In this document: in pieces, positions 17,675 through 26,862 of the stretch
How positions within the stretch are numbered: the stretch's first letter is position 1
Layout: each line of letters starts with the position of its first letter
NCBI RefSeq assembly: GCF_000069785.1
Contig: NC_010529.1
Location: 382,894 to 446,893, forward strand
Direction of reading: 5' to 3'
DNA length: 64,000 nt
Origin: Cupriavidus taiwanensis LMG 19424
Lineage (GTDB): Bacteria; Pseudomonadota; Gammaproteobacteria; Burkholderiales; Burkholderiaceae
The notes under the pieces: generated by a model
Database searches by the model: none
Seen by the model: the letters and a program-made list of their open reading frames with translations, nothing else
Told to the model about the DNA's origin: nothing
Position numbers and translations under genes: made by a program

Positions 17675-18913
17675 ATGCCCCTGACCGATTTGTTCGCTTC
17701 GCTTACCGAATATCTGCACACCAAGGTCTTTCACGATCTTGCTCGCCATCCCGAACGACCCTCCGCATTCACCCGTCAGCGCAAGCTCACTCTGCCGACA
17801 CTGATCGCCTTCATGCTTGGCAACTTGCGCATGGGCGTACAAGCCGAACTCGATCAATTCTTCGCCGCGCTCGCGCGCCAGAACATCTTGCGCCGTTGCG
17901 TCAGTGAACAAGCCTTCGCCCAGGCTCGCAGCAAACTCAGCGGCGATGTCTTTGCTCACCTCAATGACTGGCTGCTTCGGCAGGTGTCAGACCATTTGCC
18001 GCGCTGGCATGGCTTTCGGCTAGTCGCCGCGGACGCCTCACACCTGCGTTTCGCCATCCGCCACAGCCATCTGCCTCGAGCCGCCACTCGCGATCAACTC
18101 GCCTTCGGCCTATACCTGCCCGGGGCCGAGATCATGCTCGCCGCCTCACTGCACAGCGTGCACGAGAACGAACGCCAGATCCTGTTCGAGCATCTGGACC
18201 GCCTGCAATCCGACGACTTGCTCTTGCTCGATCGCGGCTACCCCGCCCGCTGGCTGGTGGCCGTGCTCAACCAACGAAAAATCCCTTTCTGCATGCGCGC
18301 CGACGGTAGCGGCTTTGCTGCCGTGCGGCACTTCGTCCGCTCCGGTCGCGACGAGGCCATCGTCACGCTCCCGGCTCCAGCCCGAAATGACGCGCGCGAC
18401 TATGAGTGTGCGGCTACTCCGCAGACCGTCCGGCTGATCCGGCAGATCTCGCCAGCCGGCAAGGTGCGCGTGCTCATCACCAATCTGCTCGACATGCACC
18501 ACTATCCGGCTGCCACCTTCCGCGATCTCTATCACCAGCGCTGGCGCCTCGAGGAGGCGTTCAAACGCCTCAAACACCGCATGGCACTCGAACATCTGTC
18601 CGGCCTCTCGCAGTTGGCCGCCAGGCAGGACTTCGGCGCCAAAATCCTATGTGACAACCTGCACGCCCTATGCTGCCTCACCGCCGCGCAGGAACATGAC
18701 ATTGACTCGGACCATCGGATCAACCGTACCTACGCCATTACCGCGCTCAAACCTGTCCTGCCTGCGGTTCTGCTCGGCCTGCGCTGGGCCAGGGCTGCTC
18801 TGAATGAGACCTTGGCCTTGATCGCAACACGTATCCATCGCGTGCGACCGGATCGCGCCAAGCCCCGTCCGCCTCGCCAGAAGCCTCATCATGCTGCCTA
18901 TAAGGCTTGTTGA
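17675..18913 (+). CDS. IS4-family transposase
   Basis: 412 aa from ATG 17675 (MPLTDLFASLTEYLH). DDE_Tnp_IS4 protein: Asp in VAADASHLRF, Asp in LLLDRGYPARWL, Glu within YHQRWRLEEAFKRLKHRM. The frame also runs upstream through the hairpin, but ATG 17675 gives the normal family length. Intact. Confidence 0.93.
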   Translation: MPLTDLFASLTEYLHTKVFHDLARHPERPSAFTRQRKLTLPTLIAFMLGNLRMGVQAELDQFFAALARQNILRRCVSEQAFAQARSKLSGDVFAHLNDWLLRQVSDHLPRWHGFRLVAADASHLRFAIRHSHLPRAATRDQLAFGLYLPGAEIMLAASLHSVHENERQILFEHLDRLQSDDLLLLDRGYPARWLVAVLNQRKIPFCMRADGSGFAAVRHFVRSGRDEAIVTLPAPARNDARDYECAATPQTVRLIRQISPAGKVRVLITNLLDMHHYPAATFRDLYHQRWRLEEAFKRLKHRMALEHLSGLSQLAARQDFGAKILCDNLHALCCLTAAQEHDIDSDHRINRTYAITALKPVLPAVLLGLRWARAALNETLALIATRIHRVRPDRAKPRPPRQKPHHAAYKAC

Positions 18914-18954
18914 TGCTTACAGTAACTTGGGTGGATTGATTTCTCCCCCCCGGG

Positions 18955-19227
18955 ATGTCGGATGGGATCGTTGAAGAATTGAGTAATCGCTATATTATTG
19001 ACGCGCTCCGGCGACATAAGGTCAACGTCAGGGATATTTCGCTCATTATCGATGCAGCACCCGCCTCACACGAAGCATGTCAAGTATTTTCGATTCCCAC
19101 TGCCTACCCAACATTGCGCCGCCTCTACAGCCTGAAAGCGAATAGTCCTACAACGTCAGTTATTGGCGTGGTCGAATCCCCGTTCGATCGGCTAGCTTGC
19201 TCTGCGAGCTTTGAAGCGACCTACTAA
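18955..19227 (+). pseudogene. Ornithine/DAP/arginine decarboxylase family N-terminal fragment
   Basis: About 90 codons. The segment TLRRLYSLKANSPTTSVIGV resembles the 'YYSLKAN' strand of the alanine-racemase-fold PLP domain, where Lys binds the cofactor, and ACSASFEATY resembles the following '(D)cAS..E' motif. The frame stops at 19227, long before the usual ~400 aa. Family assignment by eye is tentative. Positions 19228-19400 hold nothing recognisable. Confidence 0.45.
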
Positions 19228-19404
19228 ATCATGCCGCGTCGACCCTCGTCGTGATCAGCCTATTGACTCCCACACATGCTCGATATTGAAGTTCAGGAAG
19301 AGCCGCCTCATCACCGCATTGCCCCAACAATTTCCCTTTCGGCTGATGCTGAAAATCTCCTGATGCTACCTGTGCATGGCTTAATATTCATCGCTCACCT
19401 ACCG

Positions 19405-19570
19405 GGCAGCTTAGACCGGTCGTCGCAAGTACAGAAGACTGGGCAGATTGCAGATTTTCATCTACGGCTTTGGCGGGTGTCGCCAACCAAGCGATTTTTC
19501 GAGGTCTGCTATTCAGCTCATTGGCAACGGCCTGAATCTCTCGAGTGCTCCAATGGGCCAGGACAACCGC
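19405..19570 (-). pseudogene. IS30-family transposase C-terminal fragment
   Basis: Reads TREIQAVANELNSRPRK followed by TPAKAVDENL, matching the LNxRPRKxLxxxTPAE end of IS30 transposases. Everything else of the element is gone. Confidence 0.65.
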
Positions 19571-19639
19571 TCGACCCGTTCGTGACAGGAAGGTTACTTT
19601 CAAGCGGCGTCCGAGCGGATCTGTACAACCTTGCCCCAT

Positions 19640-19790
19640 GGCGTTAGTTCGGCGACGCGGGTGAAGTGGGAGGCGAGCAAATACGCCGCAGGTAAGCCTC
19701 CGAATCGAGATCATTCAGGTTGGCTAGAGCCACCGCCGAATAGACGGCGGCGCCGCGTTCGCTGCTACGTCCGTTGTCGACTGACTTAAT
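19640..19790 (-). pseudogene. IS66 TnpC C-terminal fragment
   Basis: Reads SERGAAVYSAVALANLNDLD and SEAYLRRIFARLPLHP, the degraded counterpart of the [26 protein letters not shown] region of TnpC. Positions 19791-20000 show nothing identifiable. Confidence 0.65.
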
Positions 19791-20009
19791 GCGCAGCCCA
19801 TCGGCTTCGTGGTATCGCTTTTGGACGATACCTTGCTCAGCGCCGAGCGTAGCCAGACCTCGAAGGCTTACGCCCGTTCCTGTCGGACACGCTTTCGCTC
19901 GTAGGGCGCTTCTCGCGGATGTCAGCGTCGTTCCTGCGTGCCAGGAGAGATAGTGGATCTTTCGTCTAGCATGGGCAAGACATCCAACCCCTGAACATGG
20001 CGTCTTTAT

Positions 20010-20240
20010 AAATGGAGTTGTAGCTTGCGACCGTGTCGGTGCAGAATTCTTCTGAAGCCTTTCACCAGGGCCGAGTTCTGCGGGAAGAGCGGATCTGAGT
20101 TCCTCCCTGACATACGTTCATCGAGGTGCCAAGCGGAGCCCGGTGCGACGCGTCCGGCGTTCGCCCGACGGGGAAACTGCGCGCCAAACCAGTCACACCA
20201 GTTCCGCACCCACTCGGTGTTGAAGCTCACCCCGCACTGG
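20010..20240 (-). pseudogene. IS6-family transposase remnant
   Basis: Contains EWVRNWCDWFGAQFPRRANA then GSAWHLDERM, corresponding to the HTH and first catalytic region of IS6-type proteins, then RRILHRHGRK. Internal deletions and frameshifts make it non-functional. Confidence 0.65.
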
Positions 20241-20429
20241 ATGTGAAGCTGTAATGCGTTGTATCGTGGCTCATCTGAACTGAGTCTGGAAAACCGGAAG
20301 TCGCCAAACACCCAGACTTCCAAGAGCTCAGCCGGATGAAAACCCATAAGAATGCCAACCTTCGCCCGCCGACCCGAGATCCAAGACATCACCGAACATG
20401 GTCTGAGTGTCCCGAAGCAACCGCTTAGC

Positions 20430-20800
20430 CATTGCGTTACAGCACCGACGGCTCAAGTGGCTGGGCCGTTGTCTGGCCGGTAGCGTGCCGACGCTTCGTC
20501 CCGGCCGGGCCGCTCGCCGTGGAGGACCCGTCCAAGGCCCTGTTGATCGTGGAGTTGAGCCAACGGCGTATGCTCCAGCGGCAAATCGCCCGCAATGTTG
20601 GTGTTTCCGAACCCACTGTAGCCGGTGCTCGCGCGCGCTAGCCTGTCCAGGCTCGCGGGTCTTCAGCCACGCGAGCCCGTCATGCGCTTTGAACAGGCCG
20701 CTCCGGGTGACCTGCTGCACATCAATACCAAGCTCGGTCGCATTTGAGCGGCCCAGCCACCGCGTGACCGGCAACTCCGCGATTCAATTGGCAGCAACAC
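20430..20800 (+). pseudogene. IS481-type transposase N-terminal remnant
   Basis: Frame-shifted pieces: KALLIVELSQRRMLQRQIAR and NVGVSEPTVAGA (HTH), then in another frame MRFEQAAPGDLLHINTK (the start of the integrase core) and RPSHRVTGN. Typical IS481 order but no continuous frame. Confidence 0.65.
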
Positions 20801-20848
20801 AAGTGCGACAAGCCGTCATGAGGTGTGCACCGCACTTAATCGATAACC

Positions 20849-21700
20849 TTAATTCCGTACGCCACTTCCGACCGTCGCTTTGCGCCAGCGGCTTTGGTCA
20901 AAAGGAAACATAAGGTAATCGCGCACCGTGATCGGTTCAGACTGGCTTGCGAGGCCAACTTCCGGCCACTCGTCCTTTGTCGGCCAGTACGCCGTACGGA
21001 AAATCGTGTCCCAGAGCGTCGTAAATGTCCCGAAGTTTCGGCCCCTGTGACGCGCTTCTATTGAATGGTGAATACGATGGAACTTGCCATCCCCGACGAT
21101 GTATCGTAGCAGCCCAAGATGAATTCGCGTGCTCGAGTGAGACAAGTGGACCTGAAAGGCAATCAGCGTCAGGGCAACAGTTGGCACGACGCCAGATTCG
21201 AAGCGGATCAGAGCGAGCGGCATTGCGACGAAAAAAGCATAAATAAGCGGCTCAGATAAGTGATGAGCACAATTCCAAGCCGTCAGTTCGCGGATAGAAT
21301 GATGGGTGGCGTGCATGCGCCACAGGAATGGAATAGCATGCTGTGCACGGTGCATCCAGTAGCGGAAGAAATCAGCGGCAATTGCGACTAGAACGCCTGA
21401 AAGAACGCCGAAGCCCGCGCTAATAATTGCGTTGTCAGAGTGAAACAACGTCCCGAAATTCACCGTCAGGAGCGGCTTGACCCCTAACCATTCAAGAGCC
21501 ACAGCGTAGACGTGCCAGACAACTGCAGCGAACCCAAGGCGAATGATCCAATTTCGTACTCCGCGAACATATGACGCAAAACTGTATCGATAAGCCGGAA
21601 ACATCAGCTCGAGCGCGACACAGACGGTAGCGAATATCGCTACGAACTTGAACGAGTTTACGAAAAACCCGGCCATCTGATTTACATCAAAAAGGTGCAA
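20849..21700 (-). CDS. Fatty acid hydroxylase / sterol desaturase family protein
   Basis: 283 aa integral membrane diiron protein (fatty acid hydroxylase superfamily). Three histidine clusters are present: His117-xxx-His121 (HRAQH), His130-xx-His133-His134 (HATHH) and His208-xx-His211-His212 (HRIHH). Hydrophobic segments lie near residues 12-34, 50-70, 93-112 and 152-182. Enzymes of this fold hydroxylate or desaturate acyl chains, sterols or alkyl glycerols; the substrate cannot be read from the sequence. No operon partner is visible; flanked by IS debris. Confidence 0.88.
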   Translation of the reverse strand: MHLFDVNQMAGFFVNSFKFVAIFATVCVALELMFPAYRYSFASYVRGVRNWIIRLGFAAVVWHVYAVALEWLGVKPLLTVNFGTLFHSDNAIISAGFGVLSGVLVAIAADFFRYWMHRAQHAIPFLWRMHATHHSIRELTAWNCAHHLSEPLIYAFFVAMPLALIRFESGVVPTVALTLIAFQVHLSHSSTRIHLGLLRYIVGDGKFHRIHHSIEARHRGRNFGTFTTLWDTIFRTAYWPTKDEWPEVGLASQSEPITVRDYLMFPFDQSRWRKATVGSGVRN

Positions 21701-22479
21701 TTGTCTACTCCGTCAACGAGGCTGTATGCTTTCTGGTGGAGATTTTAGGCCAATGGAAACGCGATATGTCGCTCAAGCCATTTTCGCTCGGATCGCGCGC
21801 ACAAAAACCAAGCAATCTTGACGTTACATTCCATGGCGTATTCACACAGAGATCTGCCACCGTTGGAATCTATCACGGATAGGTCGACATTTCTCGAAGT
21901 TTGGCAATCGATTGTTTGGATGGGACTCATTCGAATCCCAAATGACTCTCACACCTCCGCAGTTCTGGTCTACGCCGGAATCTCAGAAAATCCCGCCATA
22001 ACGGCAAACGGGTTATGACGCAGGGCCGCTGTTCGATGAGGATTGTCGAAAAGGTGGCGGCGATCCTGACAGTATCGACAGACCCAATGTAGATTGGCTG
22101 GACCGGATCCAGATGTCGCTGAAGGCCGCCAGCGCCACATCGTACTAGCCATCGGTGTTGGTCGAGCGCATGGGCGTTCAAGTTTGGAGACGAGCCCGCC
22201 CAGGCCGCACACGCCGATGCCGGCCTTGAATACCGTTACGCCACCTGACAGATTGACCGCGAAGAAGAACGCCTTGGTCGGGACCATGTGCGACAGGATC
22301 GTTCTCGCGATCGCATTGCTTGCATTGATTCAGCGCGTTGAAGTTCGATATCTTTAAAACTCAAAGCCGAAATGCAAGACCTCGAATTTTCGGCCTCAGT
22401 GTGCGAGAACGGGTAGTTGAGGATATCTCCGACCGGACACGGTTCCAGGCCGGCATGGAGCGTTTAGCTTGGGAACTAA
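21701..22479. other. Intergenic region with degenerate coding traces
   Basis: About 780 bp. Short minus-strand frames around 22000-22290 have a protein-like feel but contain stops and match no family I recognise. No RNA gene, repeat or terminator was identified. The region ends at CTAA just before IS5 copy 2. Confidence 0.35.
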
Positions 22480-23782
22480 CAGGCCGCTGAAATACCTCCA
22501 GCGGACGTCAGCGCGACGATTGGCTGAAGCGTTGCTTTGAGGATCCCATCCAATCCCACATTCATGCGCGGCGCAGATACCTTCACGGAAAGCTTGTTCA
22601 CTATGCGGAGGCTGGAGGATTTCGTGCCGCAGTCCCATCCGCTGCGCTCGATCCGGACTATGGCCAACCAGGCGCTGGTGAAGATGGACCGGCTGTTCGC
22701 GCAGATGTACGAGGCCGATATCAAGGGTGGCCGCCCCAGTATCGCGCCGGAGAAGTTGCTGCGGGCCATGCTGCTGCAGGTGCTCTACAGCATTCGCTCT
22801 GAGCGCCAGCTCATGGAGCAGACGCAATACAGCCTGCTGTTTCGCTGGTTCATCGGGCTGTCGATGGACGACTCAGTTTGGGTGCCCACGGTCTTCACCA
22901 AGAACCGCGAGCGACTGATCAAGCATGATGCGGTGATCCAGTTTTTCAACGAGGTGCTGGCCATCGCGCAGAAGAAGAACTGGCTGTCGGGTGAGCACTT
23001 CAGCGTGGACGGCACGCTGATACAGGCGTGGGCAGGCCACAAGAGCTTCGTGCGCAAGGATGGCGACGACCAAGACGATGACGCCGGCGGCAACTTCAAA
23101 GGTCGCAAGCGCAGCAACGAGACACACGAATCCAAGACCGATCCCGATGCCAAGCTCTACCGCAAGGGCAAGACATCCAGTGAGCTGCGCTACATGGGTC
23201 ATACCCTGAGCGACAACCGCCATGGCCTGGTGGTTAGCGCCATGGTGACCAAGGCGGACGGACACGCCGAGCGGGAGGCCGCAAAGGTCATGCTTAACGA
23301 TGCCAGGCAGGTGATTGAAGACCTGAATGTGGAAGTCACCGTGGGCGCGGACAAGGGCTATGACGCGCACGAGTTCATTGAGGCCTGCCTGGAAATGAAG
23401 GTGACGCCCCACGTGGCGCAGAACACATCGGGTCGTCGCTCGGCCGTTGCTGATGCCATTGCTTCCAGCGCCGGTTATGCCGTCTCGCAACAAAAGCGCA
23501 AGCTGATCGAACAGGGCTTCGGGTGGGTCAAGACCGTGGGGCGCATGCGTCAGGTGATGGTGCGCGGTCTGAAGAAAGTCGATCAGATGTTTGTGCTGAG
23601 CATGGCCGCCTACCACCTCGTGCGCATGCGCTCGCTGGGACAAATCCGTCCGCAGTTGCAGTAATCGCGCTAATGAGGCCGGAATGGGCGCCAAAACGCG
23701 GAAAAAGCCGAGGCAGTGACGTCCGGCTTCCGGATTGTGAAAAACAGCGCTCCCAGCCTTGCGGGGAAAAACTCATCGCTAG
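22480..23782 (+). mobile_element. IS5-family element, copy 2 (375-aa type), right end lost
   Basis: Left end CAGGCCGCTGAAATACC at 22480, preceded by CTAA. It matches copy 1 up to the internal CTAG of its terminal palindrome (23779-23782), where another IS5-family element has inserted. The last ~24 bp expected after that point are not present anywhere to the right. Confidence 0.88.
22537..23664 (+). CDS. IS5-family transposase (375 aa), copy 2
   Basis: Same protein as at 1210 with a handful of substitutions (Ser for Asn after TQY, Asn for Ser in GGNFKGR, Ala for Pro in RSAVADA). The gene is intact, but its element has lost one terminus, so it could only act in trans. Confidence 0.94.
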   Translation: MRIPSNPTFMRGADTFTESLFTMRRLEDFVPQSHPLRSIRTMANQALVKMDRLFAQMYEADIKGGRPSIAPEKLLRAMLLQVLYSIRSERQLMEQTQYSLLFRWFIGLSMDDSVWVPTVFTKNRERLIKHDAVIQFFNEVLAIAQKKNWLSGEHFSVDGTLIQAWAGHKSFVRKDGDDQDDDAGGNFKGRKRSNETHESKTDPDAKLYRKGKTSSELRYMGHTLSDNRHGLVVSAMVTKADGHAEREAAKVMLNDARQVIEDLNVEVTVGADKGYDAHEFIEACLEMKVTPHVAQNTSGRRSAVADAIASSAGYAVSQQKRKLIEQGFGWVKTVGRMRQVMVRGLKKVDQMFVLSMAAYHLVRMRSLGQIRPQLQ

Positions 23783-24973
23783 GGATGCTCTGCACAATTA
23801 GCCGGCGGATGTGCTTGCAATGAATCGTCGAGCCAGCGAGCATGTGGCGCATGAAACAAACTGACCTTGGACTGAACTTGTCGACCAAGCGCACCCGCAA
23901 GCGCGAATTCCTGGACGAGATGAACCGTGTGGTGCCATGGGCCGATCTGGTGATGCTGATCGCTCCGTACGCCCCGGAAGGCAAGCGCGGCCGTCCCCCG
24001 TTCGCGGTCGAGGCAATGCTGCGCATCCACTTCCTTCAGCAATGGTTCGGCCTGTCGGACCCGGCGATGGAAGAAGCGCTGCACGACGTGCCGCTGTATC
24101 GGGAGTTCGCCGGGCTGGACAACTGGACGGTGAGGCTGCCCGACGAGAGCACCATCCTGCGGTTCCGTCACCTGCTGGAGAAGCACAAGCTGGCCGCTCA
24201 GATCCTCGCGCTGGTCAACGACATCCTTCGCGACAAGGGATTGATGCTGCGCGCGGGCACGGTGGTGGACGCGACACTGATCAGCGCACCGAGTTCGACC
24301 AAGAATGGGTCGGGCGAACGCGACCCAGAGATGCACCAGAGCAAGAAAGGAAACCAGTGGTATTTCGGCATGAAAGCGCACATTGGCGTGGACGCCGAAA
24401 GCGGGCTGGTGCACACGGTGCGGGGCACGGCGGGCAAGGTCAACGACGTGGTTGAGGGCAACAGCCTGCTGCATGGAGAGGAAACCGACGCGTTCGGCGA
24501 TGCGGGCTATCAGGGCGTGGAGAAGCGTCCGGACGCGCGGGCGGGCGTGAACTGGCACGTAGCGATGAAGCCAGGCAAACGTCGCGTCCTGGACCAAAGC
24601 AAACCACTTGGCGCGCTCGTCGATCAGGTCGAGCGAATCAAGGCGGGCATCCGGGCCAAGGTCGAGCATCCGTTCCGGGTCATCAAGCGGCAGTTCGGCT
24701 ACACCAAGGTCCGCTATCGAGGGCTGAGGAAGAACACCGCGCAACTCATGACCTTGTTCGCACTGTCCAACTTGTGGATGGCGCGCGGCAAACTGCTGGC
24801 TGCCGGGGCATGAGCGCGTTTCTGGCTCACGCCGATGCCTCGCGCGCAGCCCGCGAATGCTGCTTCGCGCGTGCGAGATAGCTTCGCTCCGAGCTGATAG
24901 GTTGGCGTCGTGGCGCATTCAGCTTCCTGTTAAACGGCCAAGCACACTCGATTCGCGTTTGTGCAGAGTATCC
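23783..24973 (+). mobile_element. IS5-family element, 1191 bp (323-aa type), copy A
   Basis: Ends GGATGCTCTGCACAA and, reversed, GGATACTCTGCACAA. CTAG stands on both sides (23779-23782 and 24974-24977). It sits in the terminal CTAG of the preceding IS5. The right CTAG is shared with a second copy that follows at once. Its transposase is identical to that of copy C at 61981. Confidence 0.92.
23842..24813 (+). CDS. IS5-family transposase (323 aa)
   Basis: Classical IS5-type transposase. DUF772-like N-terminus (RGRPPFAVEAMLRIHFLQQW), Asp in VVDATLISAPSS, HIGVDAESGLVHTVRGTAG, Asp in FGDAGYQGVEKRPD, and Glu in IRAKVEHPFRVIKRQFGY. Length equals IS5 family norms (about 320-330). Intact. Confidence 0.95.
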   Translation: MWRMKQTDLGLNLSTKRTRKREFLDEMNRVVPWADLVMLIAPYAPEGKRGRPPFAVEAMLRIHFLQQWFGLSDPAMEEALHDVPLYREFAGLDNWTVRLPDESTILRFRHLLEKHKLAAQILALVNDILRDKGLMLRAGTVVDATLISAPSSTKNGSGERDPEMHQSKKGNQWYFGMKAHIGVDAESGLVHTVRGTAGKVNDVVEGNSLLHGEETDAFGDAGYQGVEKRPDARAGVNWHVAMKPGKRRVLDQSKPLGALVDQVERIKAGIRAKVEHPFRVIKRQFGYTKVRYRGLRKNTAQLMTLFALSNLWMARGKLLAAGA

Positions 24974-24977
24974 CTAG

Positions 24978-26166
24978 GGATTCTCTGCACAATTAGCCAG
25001 CGGATGTGCTTGCAATGAATCGTCGAGCCAGCGAGCATGTGGCGCATGAAACAAACTGACCTTGCTGAACTTGTCGACCAAGCGCAACCGCAAGCGCGAA
25101 TTCCTGGACGAGATGAACCGGGTGGTGCCGTGGGCTGATCTGGTGATGCTGATCGCTCCGTACGCCCGAGAAGGCAAGCGCGGCCGTCCCCCGTTCGCGG
25201 TCGAGGCGATGCTGCGCATCCACTTCCTTCAGCAATGGTTCGGCCTGTCGGACCCGGCGATGGAAGAAGCGCTGCACGACGTTCCGCTGTATCGGGAGTT
25301 CGCCGGGTTGGATAACTGGACGGTGAGGCTGCCCCGATGAGAGCACCATCCTGGGGTTCCGTCATCTGCGAGAGAAGCACCCGCTCAGATTCTTGCGCTG
25401 GTCAACGACATCCTTCGCGACAAGGGATTGATGCTGCGCGCGGGCACGGTGGTAGACGCGACACTGATCAGCGCACCGGGCTCGACCAAGAATGCGTCGG
25501 TGTCGGGCGAACGCGACCCGGAGATGCACCAGAGCAAGAAAGGAAACCAGTGGTATTTCAGCATGGAAGGGCACATTGGCGTGGACGCCGAAAGCGGGCT
25601 GGCGCACACGGTGCGGGGCACGGCGGGCAACGTCAACGACGTGGTTGAGGCCAACAGTCTGCTGCATGGCGAGGAAACTGACGCGTTTGGCGATGCGGGC
25701 TATCAGGGCGTGGAGAAGCGTCCGGACGCGCGAGCAGGCGTGAACTGGCACGTGGCGAAGAAGCCAGGCAAACGTCGCGTTCTGGACCAAAGCAAACCGC
25801 TTGGCGCGCTCGTCGATCAGGTCGAGCGAATCAAGGCGGGCATCCGGGCAAAGGTCGAGCATCCGTTCCGGGTCACCAAGCGGCAGTTCGGCTACACCAA
25901 GGTCCGCTATCGAGGGCTGAGGAAGAACACCGCGCAACCCATAACCTTGTTCGTGCTGTCAAACCTGTGGATGGCGCACGGCAAACTGCTGGCTGCTTGG
26001 GCATGAGCGCGTTTCTGACTCACGCCGATGCCTCGCGCACAGCCCGCGAATGCTGCTGCGCGCGTGCCAGAAACCTTCGCTCCGGGCTGATAGGTTGGAG
26101 TCGTGGCGCATTCAGCTTCCTGTTAAACGGCCAAGCACACTCGATTCCCGTTTGTGCAGAGCATTC
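24978..26166 (+). mobile_element. IS5-family element (323-aa type), copy B, tandem to A
   Basis: 1189 bp, separated from copy A by one CTAG (24974-24977) and followed by CTAG (26167-26170). It has diverged visibly from A and its transposase is broken. After the last CTAG the sequence GGAGACTCTGC still resembles the start of the same terminal repeat. Confidence 0.9.
25062..26006 (+). pseudogene. IS5-family transposase, frameshifted (copy B)
   Basis: The first 92 codons match copy A up to WTVRLP, where an extra base shifts the frame. A short deletion around the RFRHLLEK segment follows, and the original frame returns at 25428. Extra residues (ASVSGERD) and several substitutions show long decay compared with the identical A and C copies. 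Confidence 0.9.
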
Positions 26167-26392
26167 CTAGGAGACTCTGCGGCTTCTTCAAAGTGTTTCC
26201 GATTTACAACGCTCGGCGCGCTCTCGTTGCAGCTGCCGTGCCGCACTTGCGGGGTAACGACTCTGGGGAGAGGCTTTGGTAACATCGGCGCTCAATCGGC
26301 CAAAAGCGTAGTATTAGTGGCTTATGCGGCGCTTTTTCTGTGACTAACCCAACGAACAGTAGCCATGGATGGCTAGAAATCTCTTGCGGAAC

Positions 26393-26407
26393 TTACCACG
26401 GTGGTAA
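26393..26407 (+). promoter_or_regulatory. Palindromic operator candidate at the TAC operon start
   Basis: TTACCAC-G-GTGGTAA: perfect 7-bp arms around one base, overlapping the GTG start of the first gene. MqsA of E. coli binds a similar TAACCT...AGGTTA palindrome in front of mqsRA, so this is the likely autoregulation site. The role is inferred from symmetry and position. Confidence 0.6.
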
Positions 26408-26850
26408 ATAATCGAAAGAACGTAAGCCAATACGCCGGAGCGAGTCCCTCAGATGTAGGTGGAGGCAGTCGTAAAATTCAGGGGAAGGCAGATGGGCCTC
26501 TTTACGATCCTGCGGCACTCATCGCGCTGCTCGAGGTTGGGGCGGATGGCGAGAACTATGCGCCAGTCATTCCATTCACCGAAAAGTGCGCTAGGGACGT
26601 CCAGAAGTATGAGCTGGACGCAAGAGAGCTAGCCACTCTGGTGAAGGACGCTGTTCGGTCGGGCACTTTCAAGGGCTCTGAATGGTGCGAGAAGCAGCCG
26701 GGCGGCCCTTGGGCGGCATGTGATGTCTATGTACTGATTCGCCAGGAATGGAATGAGTACGCCTACAAAGACATCACTCAGGAGTACTACGTCAAGCTAG
26801 CCATCAATCGTACTGGCAAGCTGATCCTACTCGTATCAATGCATCAGTAA
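26401..26850 (+). CDS. MqsR-like toxin (TAC system)
   Basis: 149 aa from GTG 26401, the only in-frame start between a TAG at 26374 and the conserved part. The C-terminal two thirds resemble MqsR: KYELDARELATLVKDAVRSG, then WAACDVYVL (compare WQDVY of MqsR), then EYYVKLAINRTGKLILLVSMH. MqsR is a RelE-fold mRNA interferase that cuts mainly at GC[U/A]. The family call is by eye and depends partly on the next gene. The ~40-residue N-terminal extension is longer than in E. coli MqsR (98 aa). Weak ribosome site. First of three tightly packed genes; GC lower than neighbouring IS. Confidence 0.7.
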   Translation: MVNNRKNVSQYAGASPSDVGGGSRKIQGKADGPLYDPAALIALLEVGADGENYAPVIPFTEKCARDVQKYELDARELATLVKDAVRSGTFKGSEWCEKQPGGPWAACDVYVLIRQEWNEYAYKDITQEYYVKLAINRTGKLILLVSMHQ

Positions 26851-26862
26851 CGGGAGATCCAA

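Larger units (their letters stand above)
17514..18937 (+). mobile_element. IS4-family element (second type)
   Basis: Bounded by the inverted repeat AATCCACCCAAGTT at both ends (17514 onward and, reversed, to 18937). It differs in sequence from the IS50-group copies. No clear flanking duplication is seen, consistent with a later deletion on one side. It contains a strong hairpin before the transposase gene. Confidence 0.85.

Noticed and set aside
19276..19647. A 123-codon plus-strand open frame
   Set aside because: It overlaps the IS30 remnant in antisense, has no ribosome site and no protein-like features.
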